In this document: in pieces, positions 21,241 through 32,247 of the stretch
How positions within the stretch are numbered: position 1 is the first letter of the stretch
Layout of the letters: each line of letters starts with the position of its first letter
From: Impatiens glandulifera
Lineage: Eukaryota > Streptophyta > Magnoliopsida > Ericales > Balsaminaceae
DNA: 64,000 nt
Assembly: GCF_907164915.1 (NCBI RefSeq)
Contig: NC_061867.1
Span: 23,164,308-23,228,307, forward strand
Direction: 5' to 3'
The notes under the pieces: generated by a model
What the model was told of the DNA's origin: nothing
The model's input: only the letters and a program-made list of their open reading frames with translations
The model's database searches: none
Made by a program: the position numbers and the translations under genes

Positions 21241-22401
21241 ATGGATGATATTAAGACCCTACTCGAAGGGCTGACCCCTCAATGGGCCTCCATGAATACT
21301 GCCCTGCAGTAACACCTGACCGACTAGGCTGCCTTGCACAATGCCTTTCAGCAAAATATGGACAGAAGGTATGCTGTTGGAAAAAGCTTAACAGCCATTG
21401 AAAGAGGTGCGTTTAATAATGGCCAAAATCCCAGCACCCGACCCTATAATCTTGCTTCTTGTTACCTTTCTCCAACCCGGCTTACAAAAGTTAATATTCC
21501 TGAATTTGATGGGACTGATTTGGAGGGCTGGCTCTTATTTGCCGAGCAAATCTTTAGGGTGAGCAAGACGAATGATGCCACAAATTTGGACATTGTCCGG
21601 ACTCACTTTTTAAAAGAGGCAAGAACGTGGCGTGAATCATATGTGCAGAATCGCAACCATATGGAAGCCTTGACATGGCAGGTATTCAAGAAAAATCTTT
21701 TGCTGCGATTCGGTCGCAGGCCCTTGTACAACACCAAGACGTCGCTACTGCCCAAACCATGCATTGTTAACATTGTCTGGACGAGCACAAACAGGACAAC
21801 CGATCCCAAGGAAGACCGGCGTTATATTTTTAATGAAAATTGGGAGCCCAATCATAGGTGCAACTCCAAAATATTCATGGTTCTGGGTAATCAACAAGAA
21901 GTTCAAGAACTCGTTCAAGAACCTGTCCAAGAATCATGTTTTTATGACCCACCTTTGCTTCTTGAGACAGGGGACGAACGTGTCATTACTTGGCACACTT
22001 TCACGGTCCAGCAAGGTACCCCTCGGTCGCGGGTCAACATAATACAAGGAAAACAGCTAGAAAAGGCCTTGGAAAATCATAATGTTGCTGCCACGGTACA
22101 AATAAAGAGCAAGAACGAATGCCAAAGTGTTTCACTTGTTTTGGAAGACGGTCCTGAAAATTTCCAAAAAATAATCAAAGGGCTCACCCAGCAACCCAAC
22201 AACCGACCACCAGCCAGGAAGGTAGTCGGAAGAAATGTCTATGTTGTTGCGCATGTGTTGCTGGTCTGGATAAAGGACTGTGCTTGGTTGTTTGAAGACA
22301 TTCTAGAGTATACCCGGAAGAAAAATGACCCTTTTGCTGCACCTGGCGTGCTGGGCCGAAGGAAGGACTGGTCGTGGAGCAAGAAGACCGAAGGCTTCTA
22401 A
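21241..22401 (+). pseudogene. Ty3/gypsy Gag (degenerate)
   Basis: The original start is probably ATGGATGATATT at 21241; two in-frame stops at about 21309 and 21327 leave an open frame of 355 codons from 21334. VNIPEFDGTDLEGWLLFAEQIF followed by WQVFKKNLLLRFG is typical of the gypsy capsid (retrotrans_gag). No zinc knuckle is visible, and the rest of the frame (Gln/Glu-rich, then Arg/Lys-rich) is not recognisable. Gag would form the particle around the RNA, but the missing pol means any movement needs a partner element. Confidence 0.7.
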
Positions 22402-22529
22402 GAAATGCGGTCCTAGACTCCGACACTTGTTGGACTTGCTGAAGTCCGACCGAATTCTTTGAAATATTGAGCATGCGCATTAGAGGCTCGGCAGACCACG
22501 GTCTTTTTCGTCGAGGGCGACGAATTTTG

Positions 22530-22540
22530 AAGGGGGAGAT
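22530..22540 (+). promoter_or_regulatory. Gypsy polypurine tract
   Basis: AAGGGGGAGAT just before TAA and the LTR start TGCTAGACCC. Confidence 0.8.
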
Positions 22541-22542
22541 AA

Positions 22543-23019
22543 TGCTAGACCCTAAGCATCAAGGCCTCGGTCGTAGAATATTTCAGCAACCTTTCTCGGC
22601 ACCCAATCTCGGTCCTCTGGTGCACATGGGCCAGATTTCTGTTTTGTTGTATTAATATTTTGTTTTGCATTCTTTTCCTATTTTACAAACCGAATTCTGT
22701 TATTTTCTAGTATTTGTTGTAACCGAATATTCTGGGGCAAGACATCACCTATATAAGGCTGTTCTTTCTTCCCCAAGGACCCATGAATGGAATAAAGAAG
22801 ATATGAACTTCGCCCCCATTCGTCTATTATTATTTACTATGGACTCTTTGGCATAGACCAACAATATTTCTATTCTCACCCTTGGTTTTTCTATCCCCTC
22901 CCCAAATTCTCTATCGAAAACCTTCTGCTGCCCTTTGATTGTAGAATTTCCATCGATTTTAGAGATCAAGAACTTGATTCTTGAACCCATAAATACACCT
23001 TACGAAACAAGTCGTAACA
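22543..23019 (+). mobile_element. Gypsy 3' LTR
   Basis: 477 bp with canonical TG...CA ends, preceded by a PPT and followed by the GAATC target duplication. Confidence 0.93.
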
Positions 23020-23523
23020 GAATCATACGCAAATATACAAGCTGATATACGAAAGAGCTGCTTTCTTGCTATACTGTGTGTTTATCAAGAGAGAGTTAGA
23101 ATCAAATCATTGTTTTAGCTGAGTGATATACTTCATTATATTTTAAGTTGAACAGAGTTTGTTATGTTCAACAGTAAGCTAATCGTGCGACTATATTTGA
23201 TTCTAAGAAACGTATAGTGAATCCTTCCGGTGGTTGGAAGAAGGGGTGACGTATGACAGTTTTCTCTGAGCATCCATAAACAAACTGCTGTGTCATTTAC
23301 ATTTTTAATCTTCTCATTCTTTGGTTCTTAGCTTCAAACCTGAGCAAACATTTCCGCACTTGAATCGTTCATGATTTTGCAAGGGTTTGTGTAGAATAGA
23401 AAGTGATTTAAATCCCTAATAGGATTTCTATCAAACATTTTTCCGAAACCGTCATCAATAGCCAGACCGCCGTCTCTATCAATTACGCCGATCCTATCAA
23501 AACTAATTTGTCCCAACATTATA

Positions 23524-23945
23524 TTGAACAGTCCGAAAATTCTAAAAATAATTTTTTCTATCAAATCAGAACGTGTTCACATAAAGAAAAAATCAAAATG
23601 AGAATATTCAGTATTCATCAACCTCTTCAGTTCATCCCTCTTTTATTACAAGAGGAAAGGGAAGAGGAAGGATAAGAGGAAAAGGAAGACAATCTCTTGA
23701 TACAATAAGTTGGTATGGAAATAAAAATCCTGATTGAGAGAATAAGGATATTATACAATGTATAATCTTTGTTTGTAATCTTTCTTTGTATATTTAATTG
23801 CTACAAATCATTTTCTTTAGGTCTTTAGATTGTCATCCTCTAATCATAGTTATGGTTTGTCTAGCTTTGATCCTTGACCCTCCCACTTTTGGGATTTTAA
23901 TGAAATGGTTTTAACCGTCCCCCCCCCAAAAAAAAAATTTAAAAT
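23524..23945 (+). mobile_element. 5'-truncated retroposon (probable LINE) tail
   Basis: The segment ends TTTTAATGAAATGG..CCCCCCCC followed by an A9 run (about 23930-23938). The LINE tail at 30012-30060 (minus strand) has a similar AATGAAATG motif before its C and A runs. AAAATAATTATTATA occurs at 6980-6994 (before M1) and at 23946-23960, consistent with a 15-bp target duplication once M1 is removed. The flanks are AT-rich, so chance is possible. No coding sequence is recognised. Confidence 0.5.
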
Positions 23946-24047
23946 AAAATAATTATTATATATTTTTAAACTCTTTTTACAATCATTTGGATTTTAGCCA
24001 CTTAATTTATTTTTTATTTTCTCTTTATTTTATATATATATATATAT

Positions 24048-25591
24048 TGTTGGGAAAAACTAAGTAAATAGTTAATAAACTTAGAAGAAATTGTTGGGAA
24101 AAACAAAGTAAAGAGTTAATTAACTAAGTTGTCTAATTGTTTCTGTGCAGGTGCATCAGACTTTGCTAACTTTGACGTTGTCTAAGTATGCTAATTAGAC
24201 GTGTAACATAGTTAGACGTTGGCGTCTAACTCCTTCAGACAAGTCTAAAGTGGTACGTAGTAAGACGTTGTACTTTAACAGATACGTAGTTAGACGTTGC
24301 AGTCTAATAAGTACGTAGTTAGAAACTCGTCTAACTAATACGTAGTTAGACGTTTAGTCTAACAGATACATAGTTAGACGTTTAGTCTAACAGTTACATA
24401 GTTAGACGTTTAGTCTAACAGATATATAGTTATACGATAAAGTCTAACAGATACATAGTTAGACGTTGAAGTCTAACAGATACGTAGTTAGACATTGGCG
24501 TCTAACTCCTACAGACAAGTCTGAAGTGGTACGTAGTTAGACGTTCAGTCAAACAGATACGTAGTTAGACTTTCAGTCTAACAGATACGTAATTAGACGT
24601 TGCAGTCTAACCTCATTAGACAAGGTAGTCTAATGGGTAACGTAGTTAGACATTGGCGTCTAACTCTTTCGGACAAGTCTAAAGGGATGCATAGTTAGAC
24701 GTTGACGTCTAACTTCATTAGACTAGGCAGTCTAATGGAGCACGTCGAATGCCTCGCTTCAACAGCTGTCTGAATTTAGCATACGTCTACCCACGATCAA
24801 CTAGTTGTCTGCTACTCTTCTTCACTCACTCTTGTGCAGTCTGACAAGCCAACTAATTGCATGTAATGAACGAACGCCACATACGCAAATGTCCTTCCAA
24901 CGATTTATTCAGTACAAGACAATATTAGAGAGGATATTCAGCGCACTACCATTTCGGTACGGCCATGATCCATTTCCTCATAGTATGTTGTACTCTTGTC
25001 CTTTGGGCGGCCTTCCAATGGACGCTTACTAAATATCTATGAAGAAGATTCGACCGTTGGTGTCCTTTTACTACAAATATATGCTCAAGGACAACGACCG
25101 AATAACTGGATAGTTTGCTCACTTTTACAATCTTATAAGCTTACTCTTGTCTTGCTGATTTCTATCATCTTCTAAGCTAGAGAGAGAAAGAATAAAAAAC
25201 TGTCTAGCTGTGAAAATATTGTTCATAATATTGTAAGTTGAACAGATGTTGTTCTATTCAACAGAGTGTTATCTAGATTAGTAAACTATATTTGATTCAA
25301 AGAGTTTAGTGAATCCTTCCGGTTGTCGAAGAAGGGGTGACGTAGAAGAGTTTGCTCTAAACATCCATAAACAACTCTCTATGTTCTTTACTTTCTATCA
25401 TTCATCTTTCATTGGTTCAAAGCTTCAAATCCGACGAACACTTCCGCCCTTGAAACCGTTTCAAGAGTTCAAAGGATTTGTGAAAAATATAAACATATTT
25501 TAACTTCTAATAGAGTTAAAATCGAATCGTTCATCGTAAGTTGTTATTAATAGTCAGACCCCAGTCTCTATTGGTATCACCGATCCTATCT
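24048..25591 (+). mobile_element. P2 5' LTR
   Basis: TGTTGGGAAAAAC occurs at 24048 and again at 24092: a 44-bp tandem duplication of the LTR edge. The hairpin array is at 24250-24620. TATA-like ACAAATATATGC is near 25073. The R/U5 hairpin is at 25235-25261 and the conserved CCTTCCGGTTGTCGAAGAAG block at 25315. It ends GATCCTATCT. It was inserted after a (TA)n run at 24031-24047. Confidence 0.9.
24250..24620 (+). repeat. Hairpin array in P2 5' LTR
   Basis: Units of 26-29 bp such as ACATAGTTAGACGTTTAGTC + TAACAG, each with GTTAGAC-GTTTA-GTCTAAC. The loop differs from P1 (GTGCA) while the stem is kept. Confidence 0.88.
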
Positions 25592-25593
25592 AT

Positions 25594-25605
25594 TGGTATT
25601 AAAGC
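25594..25605 (+). promoter_or_regulatory. P2 primer binding site
   Basis: TGGTATTAAAGC, 10 of 12 matches to the initiator tRNA-Met site. Confidence 0.8.
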
Positions 25606-25649
25606 CTCGTTTTCTATTCTCAAGCCTTTAAAGAACCTGAATCAGGTCG

Positions 25650-27440
25650 AAAGATGCTAGATCCTCCAAAATCCCCATGTTTTCGAAAGAAAACTACATG
25701 GTGTGGAACAAGAGAGTCTGTGCTCATCTTGCTTCCTTGTACGATGACATGTGGAGTGTTGTCACCGAAAGACCTATCAAGATTGAGAAAAACAAATCTG
25801 AATGGATAAATGAAGATAAGAGGAAGAACAACCCCGACAACTTGGCCATGGACATTTTGTACAGTTCTCTTGACGACAGCATGTTCAACTACATCATATC
25901 TTGTGAGTCTGCCAAAGAAATTTGGAACAGACTCACTCAAATCTGTGAAGGCAACGCACAAACCAAAGAAAACAAGATTACGGTTGCCACTCAGCAGTTT
26001 GAACACTTTAAGATGTGTCCGGTAGAGATGATGACTGAGTTTGATGCAGGATTCAGTCAAATTGTTACCACCCTTTCTATTATTGGCAATACCTACAACA
26101 ATAGAGAGATTGCTATTATGGTCATGCGAGCTTTGCCAAGGGAGTGGGACATTAAGACTATGGCAATGAGGGAGTCCAACTACCTCTATAAGATGGAGCT
26201 CTTCGACTTATTTCCCGATCTGTAAGCTTATGAGTTCGAGTTGAACTCTAGGAATGAAGAAGAGCACCCCACATCTGTCATCATAACCAAATCTTTGGTG
26301 ACTGCCGAGGAGTCACTAGTTGCAACCGAAGAAAAGACGTCTTCTCAACAGCTCAACAGTGACGCAATGGCTCTTCTCGTGAAGAAATTTGGTAAATACA
26401 TGAAGAAGAGCAACCCTAGCTCAAGCTCTTCAAATAATACCAATGATTAGAAAGTTAAATCTAAGGCTAATGTTAAGTGTTTTAACTGTGGTATTCTAGG
26501 TCATTACAAGTCGAAGTGCAATAATCCTAAACGTGATGAGAAGAAGAAAGACAATGAAAATGAGAAAAAGAACCTAATGGCGTCTGACAGCAAGGCCAAG
26601 TGAATGCAAAGCGACTCAGATTATTCATTACCTAGCGATAGTGATGATAAAGATTTTCCTTAGTTCATGGCAAGAGAAGAGGAAGATTAAGAGGAATCTG
26701 AGGTATCTGGTTTATCTTCTGAAAATTGTTCACGAGATGAATTAGTGACAAAACTAAATGACATGGTCTCGGAGTATAAAAAGCTATCATAATCTCAAAA
26801 CGAAACAAGTTAAAAATCTGAAAATGATGAACAAACATTTTCTCAAAACTCCGAGCCAAAAGATTTTGAAAATATGAATGAACTTTCATTTGAGAATGAG
26901 ACGCTCAAGGAAAAGATTCAAACTCTTTCTTCTGAAAACAAACGTTTAACCTATATTGTTAGTTCTTGGACAAGGTTTGGAGAAGCTGTCAAATATCAGA
27001 TTAGTCTGTTGAGGCCTGTTGGATGCAAATCCGGTCTAGGATTTGATAGCGATGACTCAGACAAGTCCTATAAGAAGTTAAACTCAACAACTGACAAGCT
27101 TAAGCCAATAAGCTTTGTCAAAGAGAGTTTAACTAATACCGGAACTGATCCAAGCTGTGAGAATTTAACTTTAAAGGATGATATAACTTATGTTCCGTCA
27201 ACTGTTAGCTGGATAAAACCTAGGTTAGAAGCGGCCAGCAAGACTGGCATATCAAAACCTGATAGAAAGTCAAAGAGTTTTAAAAGAAACTCATCCTTTA
27301 AAGTTAAAGGATCAGCGACTAGAAGAATGACGTCTTCTAAGCCTAAATCATACACACTTATCACTACATAAAATGGGAAATCAATAATGATAACTCAAAT
27401 ATGGATCCCTAAGGGACTGGTTGACCGAGGACCCAAGTAA
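25650..27440 (+). pseudogene. P2 gag (UBN2-type copia Gag)
   Basis: The N terminus is damaged (no ATG aligned to the P1 start), but from MFSKENYMVWNKR (25677) one reading frame can be followed to PKGLVDRGPK near 27435. It is broken by stops at about 26223, 26448, 26601 and several more, without an obvious frameshift. Blocks: FNYIISCESAKEIWNRL, LPREWDIKTMAMRE, an intact CCHC zinc knuckle CFNCGILGHYKSKC (26480-26521), an acidic segment, the coiled-coil-like SFENETLKEKIQTL, and a Lys/Ser-rich basic tail. It is the best preserved gag of the pol-less group. After MWVPKYVN the sequence leaves gag and reaches the pol-deletion junction (27560-27625). Confidence 0.85.
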
Positions 27441-27559
27441 ATGTGGGTACCAAAATATGTAAATACATTTTCGTGTAGGTGGTACAAGATAGTTGCATGG
27501 AGGAAAAGTGGAGAACATTCTTTTGAGATCATGTTGCAGAAGATCAACAAATGGCACAT

Positions 27560-28463
27560 TTTCCATTTCCACAGACTAAGTGTTTCTTCCTTAAAAATAT
27601 TTCGGTCTTAAGGACCTTAAAACAGTCATTTATTCATTGTGTAAATATTTATAAATTGAGGGGGAAATTTAATGTTAAATTTTTTTAAAAAGATGAATGC
27701 ACACAAAAGCTTTAATTGGTCTATTATACGAGGACGTCTAAAAGAAAACAAAATACTTAGACATGCATCTGTTTACACAGTCTATGCTTCTGAGGTGGAT
27801 TGTCTTGGTTTAAAATATGTGCGGTTATAAGTCGAAGTCTAATACACGTTTATAAGACTAGCGTAGATAGACGCTAATGTCTAACTAGACACCTGTCTAA
27901 TACGTATTGTCCATGCGTAATTAGACGTCTACGTCTAATAGACGTTTAGACCTCTCTATAAGACAAGCATGATTAGACGCTTGTGTCTAATAGACTCATG
28001 CGTCTAATAGACGTCTATTGAACTCAGATGCCATAATGTAGAAGCAAATGACATGTCTAACTACGTGTGCAAATAGACGCTTCATCTTCGAACTAAGTGA
28101 GGATAGTTGTCTTCATGCACGATCATCTAATTTTCCCGCTCAAATAGTAAAGCAGTCATTTATAGACGACTTGAAGATGCGTGTCTTTCAATGTCAAGGA
28201 AAATGACTAACATACCCTTAAATATTAAATTATTATTGGTTTAAACCCATTTCATGATGACTACCATTGGGAAAAGGCGTTTAACATTAATTAGTGGGCC
28301 CTCTTTGTCAAAAGTGACGGTTAAGACATGTGACCTTTCTGATTCTATTTAAGGACATCGTGCATGTGTTTGAAGATTTTACGCTCACAAGTTTCTTAAG
28401 AACCGTAGTTTTTCTCTAACTTCTCTATAAGAATTGTGTTCATCTTCTTCATCTTTTCTCAAA
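27560..28463 (+). promoter_or_regulatory. P2 pol-deletion junction and ORF2 promoter region
   Basis: GACTAAGTGTTTCTTCC..TTAAAAATATTT..GGTCTTAAGGACC (27580-27620) is the relic of the pol end, as in P1 and M1. The PPT-like AAATTGAGGGGGAAATTT is at 27653-27670. Many GTCTAA/TTAGAC motifs occur at 27715-28080, with CGTCTAATAGACG at 28001-28013. TATA-like CTATTTAAGG is at 28345-28354, about 110 nt before the ORF2 ATG at 28464. Confidence 0.7.
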
Positions 28464-30011
28464 ATGACTAACAAGAAATCCATCACTCTTGGTCACATCA
28501 CCTTGCAGGTGGATTTCGCATCGCTTTACACCATTGATCAACAGGACATTGTCGATATATTCCGGTTTCTAGTGTATTCTGGTCTTCGAAAGTCCCTTCG
28601 CGGATCGTTCATATTCTACAAGAAGGAAGTCAGGGAGTTTTTCAAGATGGTGAACATGGTCGGAGATTCCATTACAGCGACCGTCAACGAAATGTCTATC
28701 TCTTTCAATGAAGCGTCCTATGCTGAGTTTTTGGAACTTCCATCGGAGGGTCATACCTTCAATCTACCTCTTTCAGTGGAAACCATCTCGGAAATAAAGA
28801 TTGTTTTTTCTAATGATGGTTCATCAATCAAGATAAACGGGAAGAAGTAGGCCCTAAAACCACATTTTAGTCTCTTGAACGATATAGTGGGAAAGGCTCT
28901 TCAAGGCAAAGTAGGTTCGTTAGACCTATACAACCAAGACCGCTTCAATTACATGGCGGACATCAGTAAAGGTATGCAAATCAACTGGGCATCTACATTA
29001 TATTCTAATATATGCTAGTGGGTTTACTCAAGGAACAAGGAAAGTGTGGCTTTCTCAGCCCAACTCGGTTGGTTTATGAAAAATTTGGGTGTGTTTATGG
29101 GCGAGGGTGAGGCTATTAACCCGAGTTGCATATTCAATAGTTTTTATATGAAGAGTATTCTCGTGTGAATGAAGTTCTCGAAGGATACGGCTTCTGGCTC
29201 ATCCAGCCAACAAATAGGTGGTCAATCAGTCACTCGATCTAAGAGAGATGCTACTTCTATTCAGTCTACGGGGGCGAAAAGAACTAAATTGGTGATGGAG
29301 TCTACGGCTAGCGCGAATAGCTAAAAGAGCTCTCAAATGAAGGATTCTGTAGTAGTTGACTCCAGGACTAGACCAGGTCTTCCTCCTCTTGTGGTTATTC
29401 TCCTCTAGTCTCTTTCTCCATCCCCTAGCCCATTGAAGAAACCGACTAAGTCTGTTGGTCATGATGGTGATCATTCTAAGACGTCTAAAGAATTTAAGGC
29501 GTCTAGCGCGTCTAAGCCGTCTAAGAAGTCTACTAAGGTAATTTCTTCTTCTCCTATGGCCTTAGTGCATATTATTGTTGTTCCTTTGATGGAACAAGCT
29601 GAAGGGCTAATTGTTGATCCAGTTGGTCCGAATATTGAAAATATTGATAGGGTTGTGTCGTTTGCCCTCCCCTAAGAATCATTAGCGGTTGAGGCTACTA
29701 GTAACGATGTAATTACTCTTGAAATACAGTAGGGTATTACTCAAGTTCTTGCTGCTATTCTTCCTTCTGAACAGGCTCCTCCTCCTCCGAATGTTGAGCT
29801 GACTGTTGTCAAACCTAGTGCTGTGTAAAGGGTGCTGTGTCTGAACTCCAAGAAGGGGCCTTTCCAAAGCCCTTAACCCCTTTTGAAATTATTAGATCAA
29901 CAAGGGGAACCCCTGGTATTACTATTTGCGAACCCCTACCAACTCCTAAACCTAAACCAGCCGTGGTTCATAGAAAAGGAAAGGCAATTGCTATAGAATC
30001 TACGGAGATGA
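28464..30011 (+). pseudogene. P2 ORF2, 5' part
   Basis: The ATG at 28464 starts MTNKKSITLGHITLQVDF. The first stop is at about 28848, and the same frame continues past it to about 29825 with only substitution-type stops; a frameshift then leads to PKPKPAVVHRKGKAIAIE just before the LINE. Order: N-terminal domain (LQVDF, VREFFK, LELPSEGHTF, INWASTLY), a second conserved part (FSAQLGWFMKNLGVFMGEGEAIN), then a basic Lys/Ser/Thr-rich linker (VTRSKRDATS, SKPSKKSTKV) and a hydrophobic-acidic part. The rest of the ORF is at 49256-50645. Protein function unknown; no membrane segment is seen. Confidence 0.75.
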
Positions 30012-30670
30012 TTTTTTTGGGGAAAAATGACTTAGCGTCATTTCATTAAAAATTCTCAAAAACAGGAAAAAAATCACGAGTTTAAGAGATCATTCTAGAC
30101 AGGCCTAGAATGATTTTGAAATCTTAACATTTTGAACAAAAGCTAAAAATCTAAAAACGTAAATGAATTATCTGTTTACAATGCTTTCAATTCTAGTGAG
30201 TTTAAAAAACGGTAAACTCCAGTTACTGCAAATATTCCAGTTCTGTTCCGTGCTTGGAATTCCTCTCCACGTTCTCGCGAGGGCGCTGTAATCCGATACA
30301 ATATGTTTCCATAACTCGTCAACGCTCCTACGGGTTCTGCCATATACCCTTGCATTCCGTTCTTGCCAAATGTTATACACCATTGCTCAAAAGTGCACTT
30401 GAACACGCTTGTTGCAAATCTATTTTCCTTGGATTTGAGTAGTACTACTTCTTTGATTTCATTCCATTCGCTTGGGAAATTAATCAGCTCCAGCTTTTAT
30501 AGAATTTGTCCCAAAGCTCCGAAGCAATACAGCAGCTCCCGAATAGGTGATCTATGGTTTCTTCATTTTCAATGCATAGAAGACAACTCGCGTCAGAGAT
30601 GCTCATATACTTGTTGATACGATGACAAGTGCTGAGTCTTTCCCAGAAGGCGAGCCATAGGATGAACTAG
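30012..30670 (-). mobile_element. LINE 3' end (distal to M2 insertion)
   Basis: The minus strand continues the LINE ORF2: zf-RVT-like region (FILWLAFWERLSTCHRINKY, then SDASCLLCIENEETIDHLFGSC) and the C-terminal NIWQERNARV segment, with a stop at 30168. The 3' UTR ends in CCCC and an A7 run (T7 on plus at 30012-30018). The ACTAG at 30666-30670 is the M2 target duplication. I could not find the LINE's own target duplication. Confidence 0.85.
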
Positions 30671-31921
30671 TGTTAGGATCGGGGTCGCCCTTGTAGGACC
30701 GGGGTGTTCCGGTTTTGGAAGGGTAACTGCTTACAACAACACACAATTTGGTGATAGTCCGGTTAAAGACTAAAACCGTTCTTAACACTGCACAAACTAT
30801 CACAGACTCTTGAACCGGGTTCAAGGGCGGAAATGTCCATTGGATGAGATTTGGATGAGATTTATGAGGGGTCGGTTTAATGAGTATGTATAGATCGATT
30901 TTGATTAAGGAGTGGGATTATGTTTCGGTTAGTATTGGTTCAGTTTCAGAGTAAATAAGCAGGAAATAAGTAAGACGACACGAGACAAGATTTTTTATGG
31001 ATGTTCGGAGCAAACCCTCCTACGTCACCCCTTCTTCTCAGATTATGAGAAGGATCTTCACTAACTTTCAAAGTTACAACAATTACAATGTCGGTCGAGC
31101 CTAACTCGTTACTCGCCGGTTACACCAACTCACTCTTGATGTAATACAATAATAAAACACAATAAAGGTTTCGGTAAATGAAACAATAGTTTTAGATCGC
31201 GCATGAGATTTTTTCTCTCCCTTCAAGTATTTCAGAACCGTAATAAATGAGGTCGCTTCGTCTTCCTTTTATAGTGAATAGGATCCCAACAGTCATTTTC
31301 TTCTCTCACCGTGGGATTGGTCAGTTCAAGGCCACGCCGGTTCAGAGATGTTGCGTGCACGTTTCAACTTCCTGACACTTGGCAAGCAGGCATATACCGA
31401 TCAGGTATGGATGACGTAGACGGCTTGCAGATTTGGACACGTGTCAAGCATGCACCTTCCGACTGTCTGAGTCGGATCTTCGGATCAGCAATTCATCATT
31501 GTCTTTATCGCATGCTTCTGATCCGGATCTTATCTTCTTTTATTTTCCCAAGACACGTCTATTTAGTCATATTACTTCATCTTTGTAATTCTTAGTTTTC
31601 GGTTGACTCTTTCGTAGTGTGATCCGGCTGGGATGAGAACTTTTCTTTGCTAGCCGGTCTGTTGGGAATGTTGAGGCCGGTTTCTCTTGATCATGAATTG
31701 ATCATCTGGAGCCGGATTGCTTTGATGTATTATCCAGCCGGTTTATACGACTTGGTCTGTTCCTGCACATAAGAGTTTATAGTAGTTTAGTTTTATGGCC
31801 GGTAAGAATTAACTTACTTAATTTTTCTATCAATTTCTCCCTTTTGATTATTTAGAATAAATATTCAAAAATCGTAATGTATGGCCGGTTTGAAAATTAA
31901 CTTACTTAATTTTTTCTATCA
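30671..31921 (-). mobile_element. M2 3' LTR
   Basis: 1251 bp, TG...CA: minus sense TGATAGAAAAAATTAAG to GATCCTAACA. It contains one internal PPT copy (31832-31850), AACCGG-rich U3, TATA-like ACTATAAAAGG near 31270, a CTTCTCA-GATTA-TGAGAAG hairpin at 31034-31053 and the conserved GACGTAGGAGG block just beside it. Confidence 0.93.
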
Positions 31922-32060
31922 ATTTCTCCCTTTTTGATTATTTAGAATAAATATTCAAAAATCATAATGTATGGCCGGTTTGAAAATTAACTTAATTAAT
32001 TTTTCTATCAATTTCTCCCTTTTTGATTATTTAGAATAAATATTCAAAACTTGTAATGCG
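31826..32060 (-). repeat. Three 89-bp repeats carrying polypurine tracts
   Basis: Units of 89 bp start at 31832, 31921 and 32010, each with minus-sense AATCAAAAAGGGAGAAATT (first copy one A shorter) followed by TGATAGAAAAA. The repeat spans the LTR boundary. The 5' LTR (start at 44704) contains one such unit, which shows that plus-strand priming of the integrated copy used the middle tract at 31921-31940. Confidence 0.9.
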
Positions 32061-32247
32061 TGGCCGGTTTTGAAAAATATGTGTTAACAATTTTTTCATT
32101 TTTGATGCTTTTCAAGGAAAAGTTTCAAAATAAGTTGGTTTTTCAAAAATGGTTTAGTATAACGTAAATATTAAATCATAATGAAAATGACTGAGTTCTG
32201 AAATAAAAAATCAAAAAGTAACATGAATATGTTCATAAGAGAATAAG

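Larger units (their letters stand above)
20707..23019 (+). mobile_element. Non-autonomous Ty3/gypsy element with gag only
   Basis: A 2313-bp element with two 477-bp LTRs (20707-21183, 22543-23019) and the target duplication GAATC (20702-20706, 23020-23024). The left LTR begins TT where the right has TG. The internal 1359 bp contain a PBS, a damaged gag and a PPT. No protease, RT, RNase H or integrase. The same LTR occurs solo at 18058. Confidence 0.95.
13742..23499 (+). mobile_element. Copia element P1, complete but pol-less, plus strand
   Basis: P1 is flanked by AAACT at 13737-13741 and 23500-23504 and sits inside the 5' LTR of M1. Order: 5' LTR 13742-15346, PBS, gag, pol-free junction, palindromic promoter region, ORF2, 3' LTR 19512-23499. 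Two gypsy insertions are nested in it (solo LTR 18058-18535; element 20707-23019). Without these, P1 is about 7 kb. No protease, integrase, RT or RNase H is present. Confidence 0.93.
19512..23499 (+). mobile_element. P1 3' LTR, split by a gypsy element
   Basis: It starts TGTTGGGTTAAATT and ends GATCCTATCA, colinear with the 5' LTR. The gypsy element 20707-23019 is inserted downstream of the TATA box (CTATTTAAAG near 20648); one GAATC is the target duplication. The R/U5 hairpin lies at about 23147-23172 and the conserved GGAAGAAGGGGTGACGT block at 23235. Confidence 0.93.
6995..23518 (-). mobile_element. Copia element M1, pol-less, minus strand, with nested insertions
   Basis: M1 is bounded by TTATA at 6990-6994 and 23519-23523, a 5-bp target duplication. 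Order on the minus strand: 5' LTR (23518-23505 and 13741-12344, split by P1), PBS, a gag lacking its N-terminal half, a pol-free junction, a palindrome-rich promoter region, ORF2, and the 3' LTR (to 6995). A solo LTR (10213-11436) sits in gag. The 3' LTR joins ORF2 by a deletion that removed the ORF2 tail, PPT and LTR start. The element cannot move by itself. Confidence 0.9.

Noticed and set aside
31311..31595. Paired open frames near 31.3 kb and 44.1 kb, nearly identical
   Set aside because: They are the same U3 stretch of the two M2 LTRs, antisense to the element.
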